This document shows, in pieces, positions 1 to 10,423 of a stretch of DNA of 64,000 bases. Within the stretch, counting starts at the first letter, position 1; the number at the start of each line of letters is the position of its first letter. Position numbers and translations under genes: made by a program. The notes beneath the pieces were generated by a model that made no database searches, was not told the origin of the DNA, and worked only from the letters and a program-made list of their open reading frames with translations. The stretch is from Singulisphaera sp. (GTDB lineage Bacteria > Planctomycetota > Planctomycetia > Isosphaerales > Isosphaeraceae): contig DAIDJG010000117.1 of assembly GCA_027451445.1 (NCBI GenBank), positions 1-64,000 on the forward strand. Direction: 5' to 3'.

Positions 1-3000
1 GCGACGCCGAAGATCGAGATGAACCCGACCGCGGCCGAGATGCTGAAAGGAGTGCCCGTGAGCCGCAAGGCCCAGACACCGCCCATCGTCGCCGCAACAA
101 CGTTCGCCATGACCAGCAGCGCGTCTTTCAACGAATTGAACGCCGTGTAGAGCAGGATCATGATCAGCGAGATCGAGAGCGGCACGATCCACATGAGCCG
201 AGCGTTGGCCGCCTGCATCTGCTCGTATTCGCCGGACCATTCAATCTCGTAACCTTCCGGAAGCTTCACTCCCGATTTCGACTCGACGCGTGCCCGGGCC
301 TCCGTAATTGCCGAAGCCAGGTCGCGCCCGCGGACGCTGAATTTGATGGGAATGAACCGCCGGTTGTTCTCGCGGTAGATGTACGCCGCACCTGATTTGT
401 GCGGGTGGATCGTCGCAAGTTGCGCCAGCGGGATCCGCACCCCCGGCTGCCCGTCCAATCCGGACGGCGTATCAATTGGAATGCGCGCGATGACGTTCGG
501 ATCGTCACGTAGGTCCACCGGCAGCCGCAAGATGATGTCGTAGAGCTTTTCCCCTTCGACCATCTGCGAGAAGGCACGGCCGCCGATTGCTACCTGAACC
601 GCCGACTCGACATCGGCGGCATTGATCCCATAGCGGGCACACTCGCGCCGGTTAATCTCGATCTCGAGGTTGGGCTGACCAATGATGTGGAACAACCCCA
701 CGTTCTCGATCCCCGGCACCTTGTTCAGGACGTCCACCGTCTTCTGACCGTACTCTTCGAGCTTCGGCAAATCCGTCCCGAACAGCTTGATGGAGTTCGC
801 CCCCTTGACGCCCGAAAGTGCCTCTTCGACGTTATCACGAATCAACTGCGAGAAATTGAAATTCACACCAGGAAATGACTTGAATTTTTCACTCAACTCC
901 TCCTGGATCTCCTCTCGCGTATATTTTCGGTTCCAGAGATGGAACCCAAGGAATTCGACGCGTTTTTCCCGCCATTCTTCCATCGGCTTGAGCGGAGCGT
1001 TGAACTCCAGGTTGAAGAAGCTCGTCACGTCCGTACCGTCGTCGGGACGACCGACGTGTGACATCACACCCCGGATCTCGGGTGTGGACGCAATCACTTC
1101 GCGCAGCCTAGGCGCCATCCGGGCCGCCCCCTCCAGCGAGACGGTGCGCGGCAGCAGGGCCCTGATCCAGAGGTTCCCTTCCTCAAGTTGCGGCATGAAC
1201 TCGCCGCCGAGGCCCGGGATCAAACTCGCCGTGAAGACAATCAAGCCGATCATGACACCGAGCGTGATCCAGCGGTAATTGAGGATTCGATTGAGCTGGC
1301 GGAGATAGCCTCGCTTCATCATCCGGTCGATGAATGTGTCCGTTTCTTCCCTCTTGTTGTGGAACAGGAACGAACACAGCACGGGCGCCAGGGTCAGCGC
1401 CAGGATGAGTGCGCCAAAGATCGCGAAGGCGTACGTGTTCGCCATCGGCCCGAAAAGAGCACCCTCGGGGCCGGACATCGCGAACAGTGGGATGAACGCA
1501 CAGACGATGATCGCCGTCGAGAAGAACAACGCCTTTTCGATTTCGTGTGATGCCTCGGCGATGCGATCAATCAGCGGCCGTGTTCGATCCGCACCGTGCG
1601 CGGTGATATGCCGATAGATATTCTCGACAATGATCACCGAGCTGTCCACGATGATCCCGAAGTCGACCGCACCGATCGAGAGCAGATTCGCCGACTTTCC
1701 CTGGACGTTCAGCACTGAGACCGAAAACAGTAGTGCCAGGGGTACCATCAGTGCGACGATTCCCGCGCTGGCCAGGTCGCCTAAAAAGACGAACAGCACG
1801 CCGACGACGAGAGCCATTCCCACGACGAGGTTGTGCAGCACGTTGTGAGTGGTCACGTGCACGAGTTGGGTCCGCTGATTGAAAACTTCAAGGTGCATTC
1901 CCTTGGGGAGCAGCCCAGACTCTTCGATCGACTTCATCTTCTCGGCCACAGCCTCGGAGACGGGAAGCGACTTCTCGTACTTGCGCATCAGGACGATGCC
2001 TTCGACCACGTCGTTTTCGTCGCGTTTTTCGGGGCGGGTCAGTGGCGCATGTGGTCCTCCAAAACCGAAGAGGGCTTTGACCTGCGCGAAAAACCCCTGT
2101 GCCTCGTCATTTTCGAGTTGCTCCTTCGAGCTCTTGATCGGCACTTCCTTCAAGCGACGGCCGACCACTCCCAGCCGAGGCCGGTGCTTGATCTCCACCT
2201 TGGCCACCTGGCGGACGTAGATCGGCAGGCCGTCGGTGACCGTGATCACGACGTCCTGAATGTCTTGAAGCTTCTCTGCCTCGAGCACGAATGCGTTTTC
2301 AACCAAGGACGGATCGAGTGAGTCGATTCCCTGGCCGAGAAGCGCTTTCGCCCGGACGACGTGTGCCTGAGAACCCAACGTGAGGAGGTCGCCACCCACG
2401 TTGCCGTTCGAGCGTGAAATCGCATCCTCAACCTGCTGTAGTGTCACGTTGTACTGACGCAGCAACCGCGTGTCGATGAGCACCTGATACTGCTTCACCG
2501 TGCCACCGAAGCCCGTCACATCGATCACGCCGGGAACGGTTTTCAAGGCGCGGGTCAATACCCAATCCTGCACGGCCTTGAGTTGGTTGAGCGTGTAGCC
2601 CGGCCCTTCCAAGACATAGCGGACGATTTCGCCCGTCGGGCTCCAGGGAGAGAGCCTTGGAGTAATTCCTTGGGGCAGGTTGTCGATCATGCCAATTCGG
2701 TTCAGTACTTCCTGGCGAGCCTTGAAATAATCGGTGCCGTAGCTGAACTGGCACTTGATGTCGTTCAAGCCGGCGATCGACGTACTGCGCAGGTCTTCGA
2801 GTCCCGGCATGCCGTTGAGCGCGGTTTCGATGGGAATCCCGATGAGCCGTTCCATCTCCTCGGGGCTTGCCCCGGGGTTCTGCGTGATGACCTCGACAAG
2901 CGGAGGTGTGGGGTCCGGGTACGCCTCCACGTTGAGGTTGTAGGTCGACGCAACCCCGATGCCGATCAGGGCTAACGCTCCGAGCAGAACGATGAATCGG

Positions 3001-3035
3001 TTGTGCAGACTCCAGGTAATGATCGCACGAACCAT
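1..3035 (-). CDS. CusA/CzcA-family heavy-metal RND efflux pump, 3' end outside window
   Basis: Inner-membrane proton/metal antiporter subunit of a tripartite efflux system. The frame is open from ATG at 3035 to the window edge (1,011 codons). It starts MVRAIITWSL and the first helix is followed by NVEAYPDPTPP, the usual opening of heavy-metal RND pumps. The signature DFGIIVDSSVIIVEN, encoded near 1640-1690, contains the two acidic residues of the transmembrane proton relay. The last visible residues, TGTPFSISAAVGFISIFGV, match the penultimate helix region, so roughly the last 100 residues are missing. I cannot tell copper/silver from cobalt/zinc/cadmium specificity. The membrane-fusion and outer-membrane partners, if linked, must lie to the left. 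The small secreted protein at 3188 lies upstream on the same strand. Confidence 0.93.
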   Translation of the reverse strand, partial: MVRAIITWSLHNRFIVLLGALALIGIGVASTYNLNVEAYPDPTPPLVEVITQNPGASPEEMERLIGIPIETALNGMPGLEDLRSTSIAGLNDIKCQFSYGTDYFKARQEVLNRIGMIDNLPQGITPRLSPWSPTGEIVRYVLEGPGYTLNQLKAVQDWVLTRALKTVPGVIDVTGFGGTVKQYQVLIDTRLLRQYNVTLQQVEDAISRSNGNVGGDLLTLGSQAHVVRAKALLGQGIDSLDPSLVENAFVLEAEKLQDIQDVVITVTDGLPIYVRQVAKVEIKHRPRLGVVGRRLKEVPIKSSKEQLENDEAQGFFAQVKALFGFGGPHAPLTRPEKRDENDVVEGIVLMRKYEKSLPVSEAVAEKMKSIEESGLLPKGMHLEVFNQRTQLVHVTTHNVLHNLVVGMALVVGVLFVFLGDLASAGIVALMVPLALLFSVSVLNVQGKSANLLSIGAVDFGIIVDSSVIIVENIYRHITAHGADRTRPLIDRIAEASHEIEKALFFSTAIIVCAFIPLFAMSGPEGALFGPMANTYAFAIFGALILALTLAPVLCSFLFHNKREETDTFIDRMMKRGYLRQLNRILNYRWITLGVMIGLIVFTASLIPGLGGEFMPQLEEGNLWIRALLPRTVSLEGAARMAPRLREVIASTPEIRGVMSHVGRPDDGTDVTSFFNLEFNAPLKPMEEWREKRVEFLGFHLWNRKYTREEIQEELSEKFKSFPGVNFNFSQLIRDNVEEALSGVKGANSIKLFGTDLPKLEEYGQKTVDVLNKVPGIENVGLFHIIGQPNLEIEINRRECARYGINAADVESAVQVAIGGRAFSQMVEGEKLYDIILRLPVDLRDDPNVIARIPIDTPSGLDGQPGVRIPLAQLATIHPHKSGAAYIYRENNRRFIPIKFSVRGRDLASAITEARARVESKSGVKLPEGYEIEWSGEYEQMQAANARLMWIVPLSISLIMILLYTAFNSLKDALLVMANVVAATMGGVWALRLTGTPFSISAAVGFISIFGV

Positions 3036-3187
3036 AAGCGCGTCACCCTTCCACCGATGAGGAGAGATAGTGAGAAGCCAATCATCGAACCCCCGCCGGG
3101 AAGGTCATGATTGCGATGTGATGTCGCGAACACGAAGGGCCGACGCGCGCCGAGCCCCACCGTAGGGCAGACTCCGACCCGACCATT

Positions 3188-3601
3188 TCAACAGCGCATT
3201 CGGCAGAGGAAGGTGATTGGGACCGAAGGCAGGAGGAAAGCCGCGTCCATGATCGAACCGGACGCCGTGAAATCACACTGGCGGAGGGACGCCCCAAGGG
3301 CAGCGAGCACCGCGGTGGAATTGGGAACGGCGTTCGATCGCTCTTCCGTATCGTCCTCGTCGAAATCGGGTGCCAGTGCGAGACTCTGAATCTGGCACCA
3401 TCTCCCGGTACGGCCAATCTGCGAGGAACGTGCGCCTCGACCGACCCACGCTCCCTGGTCCGCGTTGGCGGGCAACTGCGCTGACTCCGCCGCCGAAAGC
3501 GCGAGGTTCCACGGCCACGCGAGCAACGTGACGAGGAGCAGCGCCAAGAGGGGGAACACGGACCGCGATCGGTTCACGTGACACTCGGGGGGGAACGATT
3601 T
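3188..3601 (-). CDS. small predicted secreted or membrane-anchored protein
   Basis: Possible gene starting at MKSFPPECHVNRSRS. Next comes a hydrophobic segment (VFPLLALLLVTLLAWPWNLA) ending in ALSAAES, which looks like a signal peptide. The remaining ~100 residues match no family I recognise and include an acidic stretch (DFDEDDTEE). It is on the same strand as the RND pump and ends 152 bases before it, so it could be an accessory periplasmic gene of that operon. No strong SD is visible, and the reading frame is only modestly protein-like. Confidence 0.4.
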   Translation of the reverse strand, partial: KSFPPECHVNRSRSVFPLLALLLVTLLAWPWNLALSAAESAQLPANADQGAWVGRGARSSQIGRTGRWCQIQSLALAPDFDEDDTEERSNAVPNSTAVLAALGASLRQCDFTASGSIMDAAFLLPSVPITFLCRMRC

Positions 3602-3631
3602 CATTGCGGACACGACCGGAAGAAGATTCAC

Positions 3632-4207
3632 CGATTACTCATACTACGCGAACCGACGAATTCTGTGCACAGCTTTTTTGCGACCCTGGGGATTTCGAAA
3701 AACTGGCCCCACAAACCGCCGTAACCTCGAACCGCGCGCCCGGTCGCGTTCGTCGATGAACCACGACGCCCGGTTGCAAACGGATCAGCAGCTCAATGAG
3801 CTTGGTTTCCGTGTTGAACCCGGTTCTGAACCCAAAGTTCCGGGCCTGGCATAAGAAGGGGCGAAACACCGCGGATCGGTGCTCGTTACCAACGTGATTT
3901 TCGCGATCTTATGACCAGCAGCGGCTCCGTTAACTCCAACATCGCAGTTGCAAGGCCTGCCCGCGCTGGCTGGAGCGTAACTTCCTATCCCACGCGCCGC
4001 AAAGACTTACTTGACCTTGGCTTCAGACGTTCCGTACACTCATTTTGGTCGGTTTTCCTGACCGAATTCGCTGAGTCTGGAGCAGTTGATACCTGTTCCA
4101 GTTTCGATATCAACACGGTGGCTTGCCCAGCAACGAATGGTGCGCGCAGCCGAGCTTGCGAATGGGGCGGACCGACGCACGCCTGCCGATACGAGGAGGA
4201 TCTCGAA
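3632..4207 (+). other. intergenic region upstream of first DUF1501 gene
   Basis: I see no convincing gene here. The open frame continues upstream of the DUF1501 start to 3911, but that extension has no family similarity and is probably untranslated leader. A promoter-like pair lies at 4011-4040. Confidence 0.5.
4011..4040 (+). promoter_or_regulatory. candidate sigma70-type promoter for DUF1501 gene
   Basis: TTGACC at 4011-4016 and TACACT at 4035-4040 are separated by 18 bases. This would give a leader of about 160 nt before the GTG start at 4208. It is a sequence match only. Confidence 0.3.
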
Positions 4208-5632
4208 GTGGCGACGGCCGCTAGCGAACGAAATCACGCGCAGGGACACGAATTTACGCGCAGGGCCATGGTGCGCGTTGGCGGCCTAACCACGCTCGGC
4301 CTTTCGCTGCCCGAATTTCACCGTCTGCGAGCGGTCCAGGCCGACTCTGCCACGAAACCTCGCGCAAACTCGTGCATCTTCATCTTCTTGTTCGGCGGAC
4401 CGAGCCACATTGATCTGTGGGACATGAAGCCGGATGCGCCTGTCGAAATCCGGGGTGAGTTTCGGTCCATCGCGACCAACGTGCCCGGAATCCAACTCTG
4501 CGAACATCTCCCGATGTTGGCGCGGACGGCCGACAAACTCTGCCTGGTGCGGTCGATGACGCACCACATGCCCGTGCATGGGCCAGCCTGCAGTGAAATC
4601 TACACAGGCCGGCCTTATTTCGGACCGCCGATTACCGACCAGGCCACTCCCGAGGACTGGCCCTCGCTTGCATCGCTCGTCACGCGTTTCAGGCGAAACA
4701 ACAGCGGCCGGCCACCCGCGATCGTTCTCCCCTGGTATGCCCAGTTCACGGGCCAGGACCGCCCGATTGCCGGCCAGGTCGGCGGGAGGATGGGAGCCGT
4801 GTACCGGCCGTTCCTCGTTCGTGGCGATCCCAGCCAGCCCACGTTTGAGGTCGACGGGCTCCGCCTGCCCGAACAGGTGACTCTCGGACGCGTCGCGGTA
4901 CGTAACACGCTGCTGAACCAAATTGAAGAGCGCACCGAGTCAACCCCTTCTTCGCGTCAAGACCAACCGACATTCCGTGAGCATTACGCGACGGCCCTGG
5001 CGATGTTGAGCGATTCGAGAACCGCCGAAGCCTTCGAATTGAGACGCGAAGCGCCGGAACTTCGAGCACGCTACGGCCCGACGAAATTCGCCCAGAGCTT
5101 GCTGCTGGCCCGTCGCCTCGTCGAGGCGGGCGTCGGACTGGTCACGGTGAACTACGATGACGACAGCCGGGCCGAAAAGGTTTCACCGTTCTGGGATACT
5201 CACAACCACAATTTCCCCACGCTGAAGGATCGGCTGGCTCCGCACTTCGACCGCGCCTTTTCTGCGTTCATCGAAGATCTGAGCGATCGAGGGCTGCTCG
5301 AAAGCACCCTTGTCGTCGTCTCCGGAGAGTTCGGACGGACGCCCAAGATTGGTCAGTTTGTGCAGAACAACATGACCGAAAAGACCGGGCGAGACCATTG
5401 GCCCCACGCGTTCACCGTGCTGCTTGCGGGAGGCGGAGTTCGTGGCGGACAGGTCTACGGCGAGACCGATCGAATCGGCGCACACGTCAAGTCCGATCCG
5501 CTAAGCCCCGCCGACCTCACGGCGACAATGCTCCATCACCTCGGTATCGATGCCACTCGTGAGTATTGGGACGAGTTTCAGCGCGTCCCTCGCAGGCTGT
5601 GCGAAGGACTGCCAATCCGGGGGCTGAGTTAA
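4208..5632 (+). CDS. DUF1501 family protein
   Basis: Member of the planctomycete DUF1501 family, which has the alkaline-phosphatase/sulfatase fold. Its substrate is unknown and it is probably exported by Tat. The GTG at 4208 is chosen because GAGGAGG at 4193-4199 lies 8 bases upstream. The frame is open back to 3911, but that extension looks non-coding. The protein is about 474 residues, normal for the family. A Tat-like leader TRRAMVRVGG is followed by a hydrophobic stretch. Family motifs are GGPSHIDLWDMKPDAP near residue 65, GEFGRTPKI, RDHWPHAF and the C-terminal DLTATMLHHLGID. A second DUF1501 gene follows 156 bases downstream on the same strand. No DUF1549/DUF1553 partner is adjacent, unlike the usual pairing. 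Confidence 0.9.
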   Translation: MATAASERNHAQGHEFTRRAMVRVGGLTTLGLSLPEFHRLRAVQADSATKPRANSCIFIFLFGGPSHIDLWDMKPDAPVEIRGEFRSIATNVPGIQLCEHLPMLARTADKLCLVRSMTHHMPVHGPACSEIYTGRPYFGPPITDQATPEDWPSLASLVTRFRRNNSGRPPAIVLPWYAQFTGQDRPIAGQVGGRMGAVYRPFLVRGDPSQPTFEVDGLRLPEQVTLGRVAVRNTLLNQIEERTESTPSSRQDQPTFREHYATALAMLSDSRTAEAFELRREAPELRARYGPTKFAQSLLLARRLVEAGVGLVTVNYDDDSRAEKVSPFWDTHNHNFPTLKDRLAPHFDRAFSAFIEDLSDRGLLESTLVVVSGEFGRTPKIGQFVQNNMTEKTGRDHWPHAFTVLLAGGGVRGGQVYGETDRIGAHVKSDPLSPADLTATMLHHLGIDATREYWDEFQRVPRRLCEGLPIRGLS

Positions 5633-5788
5633 ACCTGTCGGTCCGTCAAGTAACTGGACTCGGGGACGACTTTCCGAACCGACCTCGTAGTTTGACCACG
5701 AATCAACCAGTGGTTAGGATAACCCCGACTCGAGTCCACACGACGCTCCGCCCTTCCTTTTGGCCCCACCGAGTTCGAGGTTTCGACC

Positions 5789-7051
5789 ATGCTCCGCCTC
5801 GATGCGCAACCAACGGTTCCTTCGCTCGCCGGACTCACCCGACGCGAGTTCCTGCGCGCGGGCTCGCTCGCAACGGTTGGTCTCACCTTGCCCGGGCTCC
5901 GGACGTTGAACGCTGAGGGTGCCGACACCGAGCGGGGCGATGTGAATTGCATTTTCCTCTTTCTCGTCGGCGGACCGTCGCAACTCGACACCTGGGACAT
6001 GAAGCCCGACGCCCCCGAGGAAATTCGGGGCCCATTCCGGCCGATTGCCACGAACGTGCCTGGCACTCGGATCTCGGAGATCTTTCCCCGACTCGCGCGC
6101 CAGATGGACCGGGTTTCGCTTGTACGGTCCGTTCATCACACGGCCGCCGCGGTTCACGATACGGGTCATCAGTTGATGCAGACCGGTCGACTTTTTTCTG
6201 CGGACATCGACCATCCCCACGTTGGGTCTGTGGTGGCCATGCTCAAAGGCAACCGAGGCGAGACGCCGGCCCACGTGCTTCTACCTCGCCCCATCGGCAC
6301 GACCGGCGGCAATATGCCCCACGGCCAGAGTGCGGGCTATCTTGGCAAATCGTTCGATCCGTTTGTGCCGAACGCGGATCCGATCGCGCTAAGGCGCGAC
6401 AGCCGGGACGATCGGTCTGCCGACTTCGAGGCGTATGATTGGGGAGCAAGCCGTTCGGTCCGCGAGGCGTTCGACCTCAACGCGGAGTCCGTCGCGATTC
6501 GCGAACAGTATGGTCGAACGCGCTTCGGTGAAAGCTGTTTGATTGCTCGGAGGCTGATCGAGCGAGGTTCACGCTTTGTTACGGTGAACATGTTCGACAC
6601 CGTGTTCAACAACGTGACCTGGGACATGCACGGCATGGCACCCTTCTCGACGCTCGACGGCTACCGGAACGAGGTTGGCCCCAGTTTCGATCATGCCTAC
6701 ACCGCGTTGCTCGACGACCTCTCGGCGCGAGGCATGTTGTCGAACACGCTCATCGTCGCATGCGGTGAGTTCGGCCGGACCCCCAAGATCAATCCCGCGG
6801 GCGGACGCGACCATCACCCGGCCTGCTGGACGGTCCTCTTCGCGGGGGGCTCCATGCAGGGAGGTCGCGTCGTTGGTGCGTCGGATGAGATCGGCTCTGC
6901 TCCCGTTGATCGCCCTGTCTCACCCGCTGAGATCGCGGCGACGGTCTACCAGGGGCTCGGCATTGATCTCAAAACCGAGATCCCTGGTCCGGACGAGCAT
7001 CCTATCCGGATCGTCGATCAAGGTGTCCGTCCGATCAGTGAGCTCTTCTAG
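5789..7051 (+). CDS. DUF1501 family protein
   Basis: Second DUF1501 protein in tandem, 420 residues. The twin-arginine leader is TRREFLRAGSLATVGLTLPG. Family motifs are GGPSQLDTWDMKPDAPEE, TGHQLMQTGR, GEFGRTPKI, GGRDHHPACW and AEIAATVYQGLGID. The start has CGAGGT 8 bases upstream. It differs clearly in sequence from the gene before it, so the pair is an old duplication or two separate subfamilies. It may share a transcript with the upstream gene. The substrate is not predictable from sequence. Confidence 0.92.
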   Translation: MLRLDAQPTVPSLAGLTRREFLRAGSLATVGLTLPGLRTLNAEGADTERGDVNCIFLFLVGGPSQLDTWDMKPDAPEEIRGPFRPIATNVPGTRISEIFPRLARQMDRVSLVRSVHHTAAAVHDTGHQLMQTGRLFSADIDHPHVGSVVAMLKGNRGETPAHVLLPRPIGTTGGNMPHGQSAGYLGKSFDPFVPNADPIALRRDSRDDRSADFEAYDWGASRSVREAFDLNAESVAIREQYGRTRFGESCLIARRLIERGSRFVTVNMFDTVFNNVTWDMHGMAPFSTLDGYRNEVGPSFDHAYTALLDDLSARGMLSNTLIVACGEFGRTPKINPAGGRDHHPACWTVLFAGGSMQGGRVVGASDEIGSAPVDRPVSPAEIAATVYQGLGIDLKTEIPGPDEHPIRIVDQGVRPISELF

Positions 7052-7103
7052 GAAACGTGCCGTCCTGTCTGGACTCGGACCTCTCAAGGGACGCCCGTCG
7101 TTC

Positions 7104-7132
7104 TTGACACACCTCCTTAGCCCAGTTAACAT
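7104..7132 (+). promoter_or_regulatory. candidate sigma70 promoter upstream of kup-like gene
   Basis: A perfect -35 TTGACA at 7104-7109 is followed, after exactly 17 bases, by TAACAT at 7127-7132. It lies ~310 bases upstream of the transporter start, leaving a long leader. I see no hallmark of a known riboswitch in that leader, and the 7052-7440 interval holds no convincing gene. Confidence 0.45.
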
Positions 7133-7440
7133 TCTGATCATGTCAGCCTGCTCCCGACTGGCAGGGTGACGAGGTCGCGAAGCTTCATCTGCGGGCCGTT
7201 TTTCCTACACGGCGAAGGTTTCTTTACCACAGGCACACTGTCAGCGAATCTCTTCAACACCTGCCTCTCCCTCAGGTGTCTTCGCTCGGTGTAATGCTCC
7301 GGACGGCGTGCACTGACGTCTGCGGACGGAGGGTCGCGCGCTCGGCGGTTTCACCGTCAACAGTAAGCCCGGGTCAATGAAGACATCCATCTCCTCCCCA
7401 CTCGCGCTGCGAGTTCCGAGGAGTTGGGAGGTGATCGATT

Positions 7441-9693
7441 TTGCGCACCGAGACCCCGCCAGCTCGTTTGGCGAGCGAACACCACGCCAGTCATTCCCAC
7501 GGAACAAGCCTCCTGACCCGCATGCGCGAGGCAACGGGAACGGTTTATGGGGACATTGGAACTTCTGTCCTCTACACGCTGATGGAGATGACTCGTGAGA
7601 CGATCCGCCTCAAGCGGCTCGGGCACGATGAGAGCTTCGTCACAGCCCAGATCGAGCAAGGCGGGCGTCTGTTGGCGGACAGCGAAGCCCTCGGTGGGTT
7701 GAGCCTCGTTTTCTGGGCACTCATCTTCCTGACGGTCAAGTACGACCTGTTCGTGATGAGGGCCGACAACCGGGGCGAGGGCGGCACCTTCGCGCTGTGG
7801 GCTCTTCTCAAGGGTTACACCGGCAAGATCGTCGGCCTCGCTCTGCTGGGATACCTCGTCGTTGCTGCGGCGGGACTGCTCGCCGCCGACGGCGTCATCA
7901 CTCCTCCGATCAGCCTGTTAGGGGCTTTCGAACCGCTCGGTGAGCCGATTGCCGTGGGTGCCACGCTCGTTAGCCTCTTTGTGCTTTTCAAGCCTCAGTG
8001 GCGGGGGACGAGCAAGGTTGGCGGCTTCTTCGGCTGGTTTATGTTTTTGGTTTGGTTTCCGTCGATCGCCCTGAAAGGGATTCCCTGGATTCTGCAACGG
8101 CCCGATGTGTTCACGGCGTTCAACCCCTTATACGCGATCGACTTCCTTGCCGAGTTTCCGAGCATCGGCGCCTTCGTCATCCTGGGTGTCGTGGTGCTCG
8201 CCATCACTGGCGGTGAAGCCAAGTACGCGGACATCGGCCACTTCGCGCGCCGGAGTGAGAACGAAGTCCACGACGGACACAGCCTGGACCCAAGGGACTC
8301 GGGCCGGCAACCTGTCATGTATTCGTGGTTTTTCCTTGTCCTGCCCTGCCTGGTGTGCAACTACGCCGGACAGGTCGGCTACATGCTGGAACGCGGCGTG
8401 CCGCCGCGCGCGAATACCTTTTATGCACTCACTCCCCGAACGGGTAACCCTACAGTCGATCATGTCATCCTGGGCGTCGACATGGTCATCTCCGCGATCG
8501 CGGCGTTCATCGCGTCGCAAGCACTCATCACCGGGATGTTCTCCATCGTGAAGCAAGCGATCGCTCTCGGGTTTTGCCCGCGGTTTCAGGTCCGCTTTAC
8601 GAGTCGGGAGGCCGAAGGGCAGGTCTACATCCCAGGCATCAACTGGGCCATGTTCGTTGGCTGCGTCACGATCACCCTCATCTTCCGAACCGCCGGCAAC
8701 CTCGCCGCGGCGTACGGGATCGCCGTCACTGGCACGATGGGCATAACGACGCTCGCGTTCGGTTACGTGGCACACTACCGGTGGAACTGGCGGCCGTGGA
8801 AGGTCGCCTCGGTGTGCGCTGCATTGTTGCTTGTGGATCTGCTGTTTTTCACAAGCAATCTGCTCAAGTTCCTGCACGGGGGCTACATCCCGGTGGGCAT
8901 CGCGACGTTCCTCGTGGTCATTATGCTCACATGGCAATGGGGACGGGGCCAATTGGCGAGGGCGTTCTACGCGTTCGGAATTCAGGCCGGCAAGAGGGTC
9001 AGTTGGCTCACCGCACTGCGCGACAAGGTCGACGAGATCCGAATCTCGATCGAAGAGAACCTACCACAGGCACGCGCACTGATCCAGGGGAAGCGTCGGC
9101 TCGTCGAATCCGACCGAGCGTTCGTCTTCCTCTGCTCGCGACCAATCCGCAGTTGCGACGAGAGCGTACCAGTGCCCCTCCGCGTATTTCTGAAGAAATT
9201 CGGCGTGCTGCCGGCCCACATAACATTTTTCCATGTGAATCAAATTTCGATTGCGGAATCGGAAAATGACCGCAGGATCGAGATTGTCCACCTCGGCCAC
9301 AATATCGTCTCGATCTCCGTGACGTACGGGTACATGGAACAGCCCGACATCCGCGGAGCGCTACACCAGCTTCAGGCGCAGGGCGCGATCAACATTCCTT
9401 CGGACCGCTGGATCATCGTGGTGGGTGAAGAGGACCTCATCCTATCCGATGATCTGCCGATGTTCCGTTGGCTTCGGGTCGCACTCTTTCGGATCATCCT
9501 GCGCCTGTCGACGCCCGCGCACAAGTTCCTGGGGTTGGACTACGACGCAGCGATGACGAAAGAGATCATCCCGGTTCTTTTCGCGCGGGAGGGTGTCAAG
9601 GTGACCCTGCCCGAACTGGAAATCGCCGAGACCGAACTCGTGGCAAAGCCGGACGGCGTCCGGGAACGCGACGTCGTCACGCAAAAGACCTGA
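7441..9693 (+). CDS. kup: Kup-type potassium uptake transporter
   Basis: Inner-membrane potassium/proton symporter of the KUP/HAK/KT family. The TTG start at 7441 is chosen because a near-perfect SD, GGAGGTGA, lies just upstream (7427-7434). The 750-residue product is longer than E. coli Kup (622). Visible signatures are GDIGTSVLYT in the first helix, FVMRADNRGEGG after the second, about 12 hydrophobic segments, and a C-terminal cytoplasmic domain after ~residue 500. Two oddities: the usual GTSPLY is GTSVLY, and a charged insertion of roughly 25 residues separates helices 1 and 2. It stands alone in this strand run, with its own promoter candidate at 7104. Confidence 0.93.
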   Translation: MRTETPPARLASEHHASHSHGTSLLTRMREATGTVYGDIGTSVLYTLMEMTRETIRLKRLGHDESFVTAQIEQGGRLLADSEALGGLSLVFWALIFLTVKYDLFVMRADNRGEGGTFALWALLKGYTGKIVGLALLGYLVVAAAGLLAADGVITPPISLLGAFEPLGEPIAVGATLVSLFVLFKPQWRGTSKVGGFFGWFMFLVWFPSIALKGIPWILQRPDVFTAFNPLYAIDFLAEFPSIGAFVILGVVVLAITGGEAKYADIGHFARRSENEVHDGHSLDPRDSGRQPVMYSWFFLVLPCLVCNYAGQVGYMLERGVPPRANTFYALTPRTGNPTVDHVILGVDMVISAIAAFIASQALITGMFSIVKQAIALGFCPRFQVRFTSREAEGQVYIPGINWAMFVGCVTITLIFRTAGNLAAAYGIAVTGTMGITTLAFGYVAHYRWNWRPWKVASVCAALLLVDLLFFTSNLLKFLHGGYIPVGIATFLVVIMLTWQWGRGQLARAFYAFGIQAGKRVSWLTALRDKVDEIRISIEENLPQARALIQGKRRLVESDRAFVFLCSRPIRSCDESVPVPLRVFLKKFGVLPAHITFFHVNQISIAESENDRRIEIVHLGHNIVSISVTYGYMEQPDIRGALHQLQAQGAINIPSDRWIIVVGEEDLILSDDLPMFRWLRVALFRIILRLSTPAHKFLGLDYDAAMTKEIIPVLFAREGVKVTLPELEIAETELVAKPDGVRERDVVTQKT

Positions 9694-10423
9694 CAGGTCG
9701 CCGCACCACGGATCTCAAGCAAGTCCGATCGCCCCGAGCTCGGTCGCCTTCAAATCAGACAACGGCGCTCGCTCCTCTTCGTTCTGGTTGTGCAGCACAT
9801 CCCAAGGCCAATCGTCGTGTTTTATGCACGATCGGCTGATTTCATCCGTGCGATTTGCCCGAGACGTGAAAACGAACGTAGCGAGCGTCGCCCGCGACAA
9901 ACCCGGCGCAAGATGAGACCTGGTAGGTATTTCGCGATTCGCGGACCCCAAGGCACGGCGTGTGCATGGATCGAAATTCGATAGGTGCGGAATTACCATA
10001 TATCTCGGTGGCATGGACGTTCTTCAGGAACGCCCGGCAGGGGTTACTTCGAGCCTCATGGGATAGGGTCATGAGCGCTGAGGGGACGATCCTCGAACTG
10101 CGTTGTCGGTCAACGAGCGGCATCTACGCGATACCCTACCGATCGTCTCGCCCATGCAAAGCGCAGCGACTTCCCGACGGGGCAATCGTGGAACGGCCTA
10201 CATCGAGACAGCGCAGCCAGGCGCCGCGGAATCCCGCCGTATGCGTGGAGCTCGCAACGGGCGGCGGACTCGCTGGCGTGCATCACGCATGTCTTGGGCT
10301 GGTGAGCGGCTTCCTGGAACTCGAGGGCGTGTATTTATTGCCGAGCGGCGACGTGGCCGCGGTGTATGGGGCCGAGGCGATTCCGATCGCCTAGCTCGGC
10401 GGATCCTCTTCTCGCCTGCGCAT
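9694..10423. other. intergenic, no gene recognised
   Basis: About 730 bases between the Kup gene and the cupin gene. The open frames here are low-complexity, Arg/Ser-rich translations without SD sites or family motifs. I found no tRNA or clear terminator by eye. Confidence 0.4.

Noticed and set aside
787-2321. Long plus-strand open frames opposite the RND pump
   Set aside because: They are antisense shadows of the GC-rich pump gene, with Arg/Ser/Pro-biased composition and no motifs.
3911-4207. Extended N-terminus of the first DUF1501 protein
   Set aside because: There is no homology to the family, and a strong SD before GTG 4208 places the start downstream.
9960-10394. 144-codon frame between Kup and cupin genes
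   Set aside because: No SD, no domain, and overlapping competing frames; it is likely non-coding.
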